Source: DATKMP01 sp035541775
Lineage (GTDB): Bacteria > Bacteroidota > Ignavibacteria > UBA10030
Reading direction: 5' to 3'
Assembly (NCBI GenBank): GCA_035541775.1
Contig: DATKMP010000100.1
Coordinates: forward strand, 1-13,250
DNA length: 13,250 nucleotides
Position 1 is the stretch's first letter; each line of letters begins with the position of its first letter. Below, piece by piece: positions 1 through 6,649 of the stretch. The position numbers and the translations under genes were made by a program. Below the pieces are notes generated by a model, which made no database searches, had not been told where the DNA came from, and was given only the letters and a program-made list of their open reading frames with translations.

Positions 1-1648
1 ACGTCAACGTCGGAGAAATTGTATAGCCGTTGATGACCGAATGCGGCTGTTCATTCGAAGAAGAAATAAGAGAATCATTCGATTGCTGTGTTGTTGCTGT
101 GAGCTGTGACGTGGAAATTCTTTGATTGTGTGCCAGCGCAATATCCAGTGAAATAGTTCTTCCCGGAATACTGAATTTATGGCGGTACGTAATATGTCCG
201 GTTAAATTGTGGCCCGATGCATCGGTCTGATTACTGGATTGCGAACTGCTCAAGGGAACGGCCGATGTCAGCAAACTGGTAGCATCCAGCGCGTTGGAAA
301 TATTGTTTTGCTGAAACAATAATTGCGGCGAAATGATGAACGAATTGGATGAATCGATTTTATCGTCGATGCGTGCGTTGATGCGGTGATTATAATTTTT
401 ACTGTCGATATCCGAAGTTTGATCGTACAGCGTTCCGGAACTGGTGGGTGAATAATATTGCCTATTGGTAAGCTGGTCGTTCGTGTTCGTGACCTGCGTA
501 AAAAAATATCCGCCTTGGACAAAAAGATTCGATGTCACCGAATCGACATAATTTCCGCCGAGCATATTCGTCGTGTTGATTCCTTGTGCCTGCGAAGAAG
601 CGAAGGTGCTGTTGTTGGAACTGAATCCGCTGCTGCTTGTTGAAAATTGGCTGCCGGGCGATTGCTGGCTTCGTCCGATCATCCCGCCGGACGATGAAGA
701 TCCCGATCTTCTGCCGCCGGGCATCGACTGTGAATAGGAACCCGGGCCGGTTCCTAAAACATCTTGCGCCGTATAATTTTGTTGGTTGATGTTGTTGAAT
801 AAACCGACGAGCGACAATTGCGATGTTGCACTGAAATCATTCCAACTGCCACCGGCAATGTACCGATCGTCATCGCCGTAACCGGCGGTAAATTTTCCAA
901 AATCTTTTTTCCCATTCCGTAATCGTGTAATAATATTCATCGCTTTGACCGATTGGCCGTCGTCGAAACCGGTGAATTGCGCTTGATCGCTCATTTGATC
1001 GAAGACCTGAATTTTTTCTACAACATCTGCGGGCAAATTTCGCAGCGCAAGCGTCGGATCGCCGCTGAAGTACGGCTTTCCATCCACCAAAATATTTTGC
1101 ACCGTCTCGCCGCCGACTTTTACTGTGCCGCTGTTATCGACCGTGACGCCGGGCATTTTGGTCACCAATTCTTCAGAAGTTGCGTCGGGATGAGTTTTGA
1201 ATGCTTTCGCGAGGTATTCCGTCGTATCGAAGTGCTGTTCGGCTGCAGGAATATGTCCTTCGATGACGACATCTTTCGTCGTAATCGGATTTTCCATCAT
1301 CGTTAATGCGCCGAGTTCGAGAGCATTTTTTCCGACGGAAAAGGGTTTCACAAATTTTTTATATCCGACGTACGTTGCTTCTAATCGATAAGAATGCGAC
1401 TCTGAAAGAAAGAAACGAAATTCGCCATTTTGATCGGTCATCGCAAAGGAAATTTTCATTGTGTCTTGAAGATCGACGACACGAACATCGACGGCGTACA
1501 ACGGATTTTGTTTTGTATCCTGCATGCTTCCATGAACAGAAATCGTTTGCGCATGCATTGCTGGAACAAGAAAAAACAAAAGGAGCGCAGCGCTTTGTTT
1601 CGCAGCAGCAAAATATTTGTTGTTGAATGATTGAAGATATTGTTTCAT
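1..1648 (-). CDS. Outer-membrane beta-barrel protein, TonB receptor-like (partial, C-terminus missing)
   Basis: The reading frame is open from an ATG at 1648 to the left edge, giving 549 residues without a stop. Residues 1-34 form a signal peptide with a hydrophobic core near 20-30 and a likely cut around AMHAQ. Residues about 36-118 look like a carboxypeptidase-regulatory-like beta-sandwich (DQNGEFRF, YVGYKKF). Residues about 140-245 resemble a TonB plug (TKMPGVTV, ILVDGKPYFSGDPT, NLPADVVEKIQVFD, FTGFDDG), and barrel strands follow (AGYGDDDRY, SLVGLFNNINQQN). Residues about 300-358 are a Ser/Gly/Gln-rich stretch, probably an extracellular loop. The pattern fits the Bacteroidota-type outer membrane beta-barrel family. 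The substrate is unknown, and neither transport nor TonB dependence is shown: no TonB box was identified. It starts 4 bases after the lipoprotein stop with no clear Shine-Dalgarno, so it is probably translated from the same mRNA. The family call is firm; the function is open. Confidence 0.88.
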   Translation of the reverse strand, partial: MKQYLQSFNNKYFAAAKQSAALLLFFLVPAMHAQTISVHGSMQDTKQNPLYAVDVRVVDLQDTMKISFAMTDQNGEFRFFLSESHSYRLEATYVGYKKFVKPFSVGKNALELGALTMMENPITTKDVVIEGHIPAAEQHFDTTEYLAKAFKTHPDATSEELVTKMPGVTVDNSGTVKVGGETVQNILVDGKPYFSGDPTLALRNLPADVVEKIQVFDQMSDQAQFTGFDDGQSVKAMNIITRLRNGKKDFGKFTAGYGDDDRYIAGGSWNDFSATSQLSLVGLFNNINQQNYTAQDVLGTGPGSYSQSMPGGRRSGSSSSGGMIGRSQQSPGSQFSTSSSGFSSNNSTFASSQAQGINTTNMLGGNYVDSVTSNLFVQGGYFFTQVTNTNDQLTNRQYYSPTSSGTLYDQTSDIDSKNYNHRINARIDDKIDSSNSFIISPQLLFQQNNISNALDATSLLTSAVPLSSSQSSNQTDASGHNLTGHITYRHKFSIPGRTISLDIALAHNQRISTSQLTATTQQSNDSLISSSNEQPHSVINGYTISPTLT

Positions 1649-1652
1649 AGAG

Positions 1653-2468
1653 TTATTTTAATAAATGGACACGAAGGTTGACTAAAATCGGATTGGAAGA
1701 AGATTTTTCTCCGTCAAAGTGTTCTCCCGCGTTTCCACGTCCACCGTCAGGGTCATCGCTGGTTTGTGATTCACTTTCTGAAGATGTGCCGCTGTTCTGC
1801 ACGTTATTGTGCCGCCGCCTTCCGCCGCCCGCCATTGCACCTTGATGAACCGCTTTTGACGATTGATCGAGTTTTCCCGATTCAATCGTCATATCGACAA
1901 GTGTATCCAGCCCGGTAGTATAGGGATCCCATTTTACCGAACGTGGAATTTTTAATTCAAGCACCGCAACGCCGGCTGAGTCTCGAAACGCAGCCGTCAT
2001 GCCATAATCTGCTTCCGAGGTCAGAATAGAACTTTGAGCAATATCATCTTTTCCTGGCCCAAGAATTTCCATGTCCGTATGATATCCGTACAATTGTTCT
2101 GTGGCGGGCATTTTTACTCTCGGCAGCGGATAATGAATTCCAAATTTTTTTCCATGCTCCGGTTCAAACCAGACAATCATTCCAGCCGCCGCCATCCGGC
2201 GTTCTGTTGCTTTCTCATCGGACATCAGGCAGAGGTACACATTGTTTGCATCATTTTGAATGCCGACCATCAGTCCATCGTCTTTCAGATCCAGCATCTT
2301 TTTTCCCTTCCATTCCTCAGATCGGCCCACCATGCGATAAGATGTGCCGGTAAACGGTTCGCTGTTCAATTCTTTTGTTGAAGAACATCCGGGCGTAATC
2401 ATGGTTTGAAGCAATGAAAACGAGAACAATGCTGCCTTGGCAGCGAACTTGAACTTCGTAACGGACAT
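1653..2468 (-). CDS. Putative lipoprotein, possible CBM9-like fold, function unknown
   Basis: This 271-residue protein has a basic N-terminus, a hydrophobic stretch and a Cys at 28 (ITPGCSS), which reads as a loose lipobox followed by a polar linker. Residues about 52-180 contain a beta-rich pattern (WKGKK, GLMVGIQNDANNVYLCLMSD, GMIVWFEPEHGKKFGIHYP, VLELKIPRS) that recalls CBM9-like sugar-binding domains seen in uncharacterised Bacteroidota proteins; this resemblance is judged by eye. Residues about 208-258 are low complexity, with Gly/Arg/His then Ser/Glu/Asp/Gly, followed by a short hydrophobic end (PILVNLRVHLLK). AAAGGA lies about 10 bases before the ATG. The gene precedes the beta-barrel gene by 4 bases, so the two products probably act together at the outer membrane. 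It is not recognisably SusD. No catalytic residues are apparent. Confidence 0.75.
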   Translation of the reverse strand: MSVTKFKFAAKAALFSFSLLQTMITPGCSSTKELNSEPFTGTSYRMVGRSEEWKGKKMLDLKDDGLMVGIQNDANNVYLCLMSDEKATERRMAAAGMIVWFEPEHGKKFGIHYPLPRVKMPATEQLYGYHTDMEILGPGKDDIAQSSILTSEADYGMTAAFRDSAGVAVLELKIPRSVKWDPYTTGLDTLVDMTIESGKLDQSSKAVHQGAMAGGGRRRHNNVQNSGTSSESESQTSDDPDGGRGNAGEHFDGEKSSSNPILVNLRVHLLK

Positions 2469-2743
2469 CTATCACCAATCCTTTCGTTATACACAAACTA
2501 AAAGTTAGACGTATAACGGGATTGAATGTTTAAGAAGATGGGAAAAATTATTGCGTTTTCCCGCGATTACATAACAAAAGCTGTGGCCATCCTCCTGCAA
2601 ATCGATTTCGAGTGAAATGGGAATCACGACAACGCCATCACATCACTGTGTAACCGGAACTATTATTCCTTTCTTATGACCGAAGGCATTGCCTCACACT
2701 GGAGAGATGGTTGGGTGGGAAAAAACGTATCAAAAATATTCAG
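2469..2743. other. Intergenic region with probable promoter of the lipoprotein/receptor unit
   Basis: This 275-base gap separates the DUF3788-like gene from the lipoprotein gene, both on the minus strand. I see no coding frame longer than about 20 codons, no tRNA-like fold and no hairpin followed by a T-run. The lipoprotein promoter should lie in the part nearest 2468, but I could not pick a convincing -35/-10 pair. The only clear structure is the inverted repeat at 2485-2518, listed separately. Confidence 0.5.
2485..2518. promoter_or_regulatory. Inverted repeat upstream of the lipoprotein gene, possible operator
   Basis: CGTTATAC at 2485-2492 is matched exactly in reverse complement by GTATAACG at 2511-2518, with 18 bases between. 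A smaller nested repeat, AACT (2496-2499) and AGTT (2503-2506), shares nearly the same centre. The element ends 16 bases upstream of the lipoprotein start, where a repressor site or a 5' leader hairpin could act. An 8-base match at this spacing can occur by chance, so the role is inferred from position only. Confidence 0.3.
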
Positions 2744-3163
2744 TTAGATAAAAGACAGTTTCAACGAAAGTAATGTTTTATAGAGGTCGATGTCCTTTTT
2801 CGTTTTGATGAGAACAGAAATTCCCCGAAACTTTTTCCCCGCAGATTCCATGAATTTATTTTTATACTCTTCGGGAAGTCCACAATTAAGAATGTCGTGT
2901 TCGGCGGCAGCATGGAAATAGAATCCGGTGCGAAAAAAACCGTTCCCGACAGAAAGCCAGAACAGTGTTTTCTTTTTTCTGGAAACGTTCATCAACCAGC
3001 TTTTTCCATCGCAGTAATATTTCCACCGCTCATTAAAGTCCGGAAAATTTTTATGATTGTATTCGACCAAAGCAACAAACGATGCCTTTGCTCTGCCAAG
3101 ATGAGAAAAAAGAACCTCCCTTGTGGGAAAAATTTCGGGATCGTTTAAAGCTGGATTTTCCAT
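2744..3163 (-). CDS. DUF3788-like protein
   Basis: The product is a 139-residue soluble protein without signal peptide or membrane segment. Its layout matches what I know of the DUF3788 family: an N-terminal P-T-x-E-x-L-x-x-x-L-G segment (residues 13-23), a central W-K-Y-Y...K-S-W block (47-56), a strand with KKKTLFWLSVGNGFF (63-77), and a C-terminal lysine-rich strand ending in a helix (KTKKDIDLYKTLLSLK, 120-135). The length is typical. The biochemical role of the family is unknown, although a similar small alpha/beta fold occurs in other DUF families of this size. GGAGG at 3168-3172 lies 4 bases before the ATG and supports this start. It follows the SnoaL-like gene by 25 bases (from the stop ending at 3189) and could share its transcript. 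Confidence 0.72.
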   Translation of the reverse strand: MENPALNDPEIFPTREVLFSHLGRAKASFVALVEYNHKNFPDFNERWKYYCDGKSWLMNVSRKKKTLFWLSVGNGFFRTGFYFHAAAEHDILNCGLPEEYKNKFMESAGKKFRGISVLIKTKKDIDLYKTLLSLKLSFI

Positions 3164-3188
3164 GATGCCTCCGATATGTCGCGTCCTT

Positions 3189-3584
3189 TTATATTATTGG
3201 AGCGCAATAGTCGATTTGTTTTATGATCAAACCATGTTTGAGCGTGAAGAATGATGCAACTCTGCATTTCGCAACTCTCCCGGCATTATAATTTCCCATG
3301 GTTATCGCAGCTGTGCCGTGCCATTCTTGTTCCAAAACGATGCAATCGTGTTCGGCGACGCTTTTAAGAACATGGAGTTTCCGGTCTGGAAATATTTTCA
3401 GGAGTTGTTCTGCCGACGTTCGATAGAAAGCGAAATCACCTTTTCTTCCTTGCAAGTTAGTGGCTGTCGGCAATTCGATCCACTCTAACTGTTTTGAAAA
3501 ACAGAGATCGACCCATTCGAGCGTGCACTTATTGTAAAGTTCGATACATCGTAAAAGCGCTTGTTTGTTTTCGGCTGCATTCAT
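3189..3584 (-). CDS. SnoaL/NTF2-like family protein
   Basis: A 131-residue protein counted from the ATG at 3584. The frame also opens at a TTG (3620) that would add 12 residues, but those do not look like part of the fold. The pattern is that of the SnoaL-like cone-shaped alpha+beta domain: an N-terminal helix (KQALLRCIELYNK, 8-20), a short strand with LEWIELPT, a helix ending in LLKIFPDRKL (61-70), then paired strands SVAEHDCIVLEQEWHGTA (75-92) and a C-terminal FFTLKHGLIIKQIDYCAPI (112-130). Members include polyketide cyclases, limonene-epoxide-hydrolase-like enzymes and many stand-alone proteins whose ligands are unknown, so no reaction is assigned. It is transcribed divergently from the hybrid kinase. 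No Shine-Dalgarno is visible. Confidence 0.7.
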   Translation of the reverse strand: MNAAENKQALLRCIELYNKCTLEWVDLCFSKQLEWIELPTATNLQGRKGDFAFYRTSAEQLLKIFPDRKLHVLKSVAEHDCIVLEQEWHGTAAITMGNYNAGRVAKCRVASFFTLKHGLIIKQIDYCAPII

Positions 3585-3861
3585 ATTGGGCGCTCGCGTT
3601 CTCTCGGAACATTCGTACAAAACACAACGCCTTATTCAACGGTACTGTTTTTGGAGCGGCGTTATTGTCTCAAATCAAATATAAAAAAATGGTACAAAGT
3701 TTCTTCACCACATGCAAATGGACATATAATGTTGTGAGAATCGGAAAAGGCGCTCATTTTCCCCATTGCTTACAGCCGATTTTTGAATATCGGTCGTCCA
3801 CAAAAAAAATCCTTGATTATAGAGTAATGAAAAATTACCATTCTGTACATTCTTTACATTT
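3585..3861. promoter_or_regulatory. Divergent intergenic region, candidate kinase promoter
   Basis: Both the SnoaL-like gene (leftward) and the kinase (rightward) must start from this 277-base A/T-rich gap. For the kinase, TTGATT (3813-3818), a 17-base spacer and TACCAT (3836-3841) make a moderate sigma70-like match (4 of 6 in each box). A small palindrome GTAAT-GAAAA-ATTAC (3824-3838) sits in the spacer and enters the -10 box. TACATT occurs twice, 9 bases apart (3846-3851 and 3855-3860), just before the ATG, where no Shine-Dalgarno is present. On the minus strand, TATATTTG (3676-3683) fits the Bacteroidetes -7 box TAnnTTTG, but no properly spaced upstream TTTG was found. Confidence 0.3.
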
Positions 3862-6528
3862 ATGAAGGAAACATTATCCATCTTACTCCTTGAAGACGAT
3901 CCGGTCACGATTGCACTTGTCTCCAAGCTTCTCCATACCGACTTTTTATTTCAGGTGAAGAATGTTCATGACCGCCTATCGTTTATTGAAGCGCTGCGTA
4001 CAGAAAAATATGATTGCATTATCATCGATTATATTTTACCGGATATCGACGGCGTTGCAGCGTTAAAATTTGTCGCAGAATTATCGCCACGAACGCCCGC
4101 CCTTATTTATACCGGTTCTGTTGGTGAAGAAAAAGTTGTCGAGTGTATGAAAGCCGGCGCGGCAGATTTTGTTTTTAAGTCTCGCCCCCATCAATTATTT
4201 CCCGCTATTATTTCTGCCGTCAAATATCGGCGGCTCATCGAAGAACGCGTGCTTGCAGAAAACGCCGTGCATGAAAGCGAGCGTCGATATCAAACATTGA
4301 CTGAGATGTCGCCTGTTGGAATTTTTCGTACAGATTGCAAGGGCAACACAACGTACGTGAATCCGCGCTGGTGCGAAATTTCCGGACTGGAAGCGGATAA
4401 AGCGATGGGCAATGGCTGGCTCGCTGTCGTTCATCCCGACGACCGTTCTGGTGTAACCTCCGGATGGGATATGGCTATTCAAGAACGAACGGTGTCATCA
4501 AAAAAATATCGATTCCTTCGCCCCGACGGAAAAATTTCGTGGGTGCTGGGATACGCCATTCCCGAACATAATTCTCAAGGCGAGTTAATCGGGTATGTTG
4601 GCACAATCACCGATATTACAGAGCTGACACAATCTGAAGAACAAGCGCGCAAACTTTCACGAGCAATCGAACAGGGGCCCTCGCTCGTGATCATAACGAA
4701 TGTATCCGGCGAGATTGAATATGTAAATCCAAAATTTGAAGAGGTGACACAATATCGTTCCGAGGAAGTTCTGGGAAAAAATCCGCGCTTCTTGAAATCC
4801 GGTAAAACGCCGGCCAGCCAATATGCGGAACTTTGGAACACTCTTTTAAGCAAAAAAGAATGGCACGGAGAATTTCAAAATAAGAAAAAAAACGGCGAGT
4901 TATATTGGGAATCGGTTATGATTGCCCCCATCATCAACGAGAGAGGTGCCATTACGCACTTTGTCGCTGTGAAGGAAAATATTACCGCCCGAAAAAAATC
5001 TGAAGAGACTGTTCAGTTGCTCAGTCACACGGTTGAAAGCATTGGAGAATGTGTCAGCATCACCGATCTTCATAATCATATCCTGTATGCCAATAAAGCA
5101 TTTTTAACAACCTACGGCTACACCGAAGAAGAAGTTCTGGGGAAACACATTAAAATGGTAGGTGTGTACACGGCCATCGACGATAAAGATGTTCTGGCTG
5201 CGACCTTGCAGGGAGGATGGCAGGGAGAGCTTATCAACCGAAAAAAAGACGGCACAGAATTTCCCATCGCTCTTTCGTCTTCGGCTGTGTACGATGAAAC
5301 CGGTAACGCCATCGCGCTGGTCGGTGTTGCAACCGATATTACGGAACAAAAAAAATTGCAAGAGCAACTTTTTCAATCCCAAAAAATGGAAGCCATCGGA
5401 CGATTGGCGGGCGGGGTTGCACACGACTACAACAATATGCTGAGCATTATTCTTGGGTATGCCAGAATGTTGAAAACAGATATGCCTCTGACAGAACCCG
5501 CAAGTCAAAAAGTGGATTCCATTATCGAAGCGGCAGAACGTTCCGTCAATCTGACCAAACAATTGCTTTCGTTTGCACGCAAACAAATTGTGATGCCTGT
5601 CCTCCTCAATCTCAACGAGGAAGTAACATTGCTTCACAAAATGCTGGAGCATTTAATTGGCGAAGATATATCATTGAACCTGCATTTGGCAAGTGATCTT
5701 TGGAAGATAAAAATGGATCCTGTGCAGATTACTCAAATTCTCACCAATCTTGCGACGAATGCACGCGATGCGATCACCAACGTCGGAACAATTATTATTG
5801 CAATTTCCAACATTGTGGTGGATACACGAATGATGATGGATGGAAGCGATATTCCTGTGGGTGAATATGTGTTGCTCACATTTAGTGACAGCGGAACAGG
5901 AATGACCCATAAGACGATGGAAAAAATCTTCGAACCGTTCTTTACCACTAAGCCGATGGGACAGGGAACGGGCCTGGGGCTATCCACCGTGTTTGGGATT
6001 ATGAAACAAAATAATGGATATATTCACACTTACAGCGAACTCGGTCATGGAACGACGTTCAAATTATATTTCCCGCGGTGTCAGGAAGAGGAAACGATTT
6101 CTCTTGAGGAAAAAAAAGCGATACCGTTGAACGGGACAGAAACCATTCTTGTTGTCGAAGATGAACCCGACTTGATACATTTTGTTACGGTAGCATTAGA
6201 AGATTATGGCTATAAGGTGTTGAGTGTCGTTTCTCCGCTCGATGCCCTTACGCTCTGTCAAGAACATCAGCAGCACATCGACCTTCTGATCACAGATGTC
6301 ATTATGCCGGAAATGAACGGGAAAGAATTGACAGACCATGTCCAGTCGCTGTATCCCCAAATTAAAACACTGTATATGTCCGGTTATACAGCAGATATCA
6401 TTGCACGCCGCGGCATCCTGGATGACGATATTGAGTTCTTACAAAAACCGTTTACACCGCAAGCATTGGCGCAGAAAGTTCGAATCTTGCTGGATCACAC
6501 CCCCAACGATAAGTTGCGGAACCAATAA
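3862..6528 (+). CDS. Hybrid sensor histidine kinase, REC-PAS-PAS-PAS-HisKA-HATPase-REC
   Basis: This 888-residue protein has no membrane segment or signal peptide, so it should be a cytoplasmic sensor. Receiver 1 spans about 5-125, with acidic pair D12-D13, phosphoacceptor D56 (IIIDYILPD), T84 and K106. Three PAS/PAC units follow at about 137-256, 263-378 and 385-498, each ending in a D/N-I-T motif. HisKA carries the phosphorylatable H521 (GGVAHDYNN), of the HDFNN class with Tyr for Phe. The ATPase domain shows the N box NLATNARDA (N633), the G1 box DSGTGM (676-681), the F box IFEPFFTTK and the G2 box GTGLGLS (702-708). A C-terminal receiver (about 762-880) has E766/D767, D812, S840 and K862. 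All key residues are intact, so relay from H521 to either receiver is possible. No output domain or DNA-binding partner gene lies nearby. cydA begins 121 bases downstream on the same strand with no terminator between, which suggests but does not prove a link with respiration. Confidence 0.95.
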   Translation: MKETLSILLLEDDPVTIALVSKLLHTDFLFQVKNVHDRLSFIEALRTEKYDCIIIDYILPDIDGVAALKFVAELSPRTPALIYTGSVGEEKVVECMKAGAADFVFKSRPHQLFPAIISAVKYRRLIEERVLAENAVHESERRYQTLTEMSPVGIFRTDCKGNTTYVNPRWCEISGLEADKAMGNGWLAVVHPDDRSGVTSGWDMAIQERTVSSKKYRFLRPDGKISWVLGYAIPEHNSQGELIGYVGTITDITELTQSEEQARKLSRAIEQGPSLVIITNVSGEIEYVNPKFEEVTQYRSEEVLGKNPRFLKSGKTPASQYAELWNTLLSKKEWHGEFQNKKKNGELYWESVMIAPIINERGAITHFVAVKENITARKKSEETVQLLSHTVESIGECVSITDLHNHILYANKAFLTTYGYTEEEVLGKHIKMVGVYTAIDDKDVLAATLQGGWQGELINRKKDGTEFPIALSSSAVYDETGNAIALVGVATDITEQKKLQEQLFQSQKMEAIGRLAGGVAHDYNNMLSIILGYARMLKTDMPLTEPASQKVDSIIEAAERSVNLTKQLLSFARKQIVMPVLLNLNEEVTLLHKMLEHLIGEDISLNLHLASDLWKIKMDPVQITQILTNLATNARDAITNVGTIIIAISNIVVDTRMMMDGSDIPVGEYVLLTFSDSGTGMTHKTMEKIFEPFFTTKPMGQGTGLGLSTVFGIMKQNNGYIHTYSELGHGTTFKLYFPRCQEEETISLEEKKAIPLNGTETILVVEDEPDLIHFVTVALEDYGYKVLSVVSPLDALTLCQEHQQHIDLLITDVIMPEMNGKELTDHVQSLYPQIKTLYMSGYTADIIARRGILDDDIEFLQKPFTPQALAQKVRILLDHTPNDKLRNQ

Positions 6529-6584
6529 ATAATTTTCGGCGTTTGCATACAGGGTGTGGTACATTTCAATCCCATGAATTCAAC

Positions 6585-6613
6585 TTGATTCTTGTGCCCG
6601 CCTCTGTTACATT
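6585..6613 (+). promoter_or_regulatory. Candidate sigma70-like promoter of cydAB
   Basis: TTGATT (6585-6590), a 17-base spacer and TACATT (6608-6613) give 4 of 6 matches to each sigma70 box and would start transcription about 30 bases before cydA. A better-looking TTGACA at 6612-6617 has no -10 box at proper distance ahead of the start codon. The organism may use the different Bacteroidetes promoter consensus, so this is a weak call. Confidence 0.28.
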
Positions 6614-6638
6614 GACAATAGAAAGTATCATTTAATTT

Positions 6639-6643
6639 GGGAG
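6639..6643 (+). promoter_or_regulatory. Ribosome binding site of cydA
   Basis: GGGAG lies 6 bases before the ATG at 6650, a standard spacing. This is one of the clear Shine-Dalgarno sequences in the window and fixes the cydA start. Confidence 0.65.
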
Positions 6644-6649
6644 AATTGT

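Noticed and set aside
2560..2743. Possible small gene or RNA between the DUF3788-like and lipoprotein genes
   Set aside because: All frames break within about 20 codons, and I saw no tRNA-like arms or strong hairpins.
3676..3683. Bacteroidetes-type -7 box (TATATTTG on the minus strand) for the SnoaL-like gene
   Set aside because: The box matches, but the nearest upstream TTTG is about 11 or about 30 bases away, not the usual 19 or so, so it is not reported as a promoter.
4648..4995. PAS2 as a LOV light-sensing domain
   Set aside because: The photoactive Cys of the LOV motif is replaced by Pro at residue 308.
5104..5652. 182-codon open frame on the minus strand inside the kinase gene
   Set aside because: It is antisense to the well-conserved PAS3/HisKA coding sequence, is rich in His/Phe/Cys as expected of a shadow frame, and shows no family motif.
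6612..6617. TTGACA as the -35 box of cydA
   Set aside because: A perfect -35 match, but no acceptable -10 at 16-18 bases; the position would fall on the ribosome binding site and start codon.
6529..6649. FNR, Rex or ArcA-type site controlling cydAB
   Set aside because: I looked for TTGAT-N4-ATCAA and TTGTGAA-type palindromes. Only the half-site TTGAT (6585-6589) is present with no matching partner, and TGAATTCA is too short to assign.
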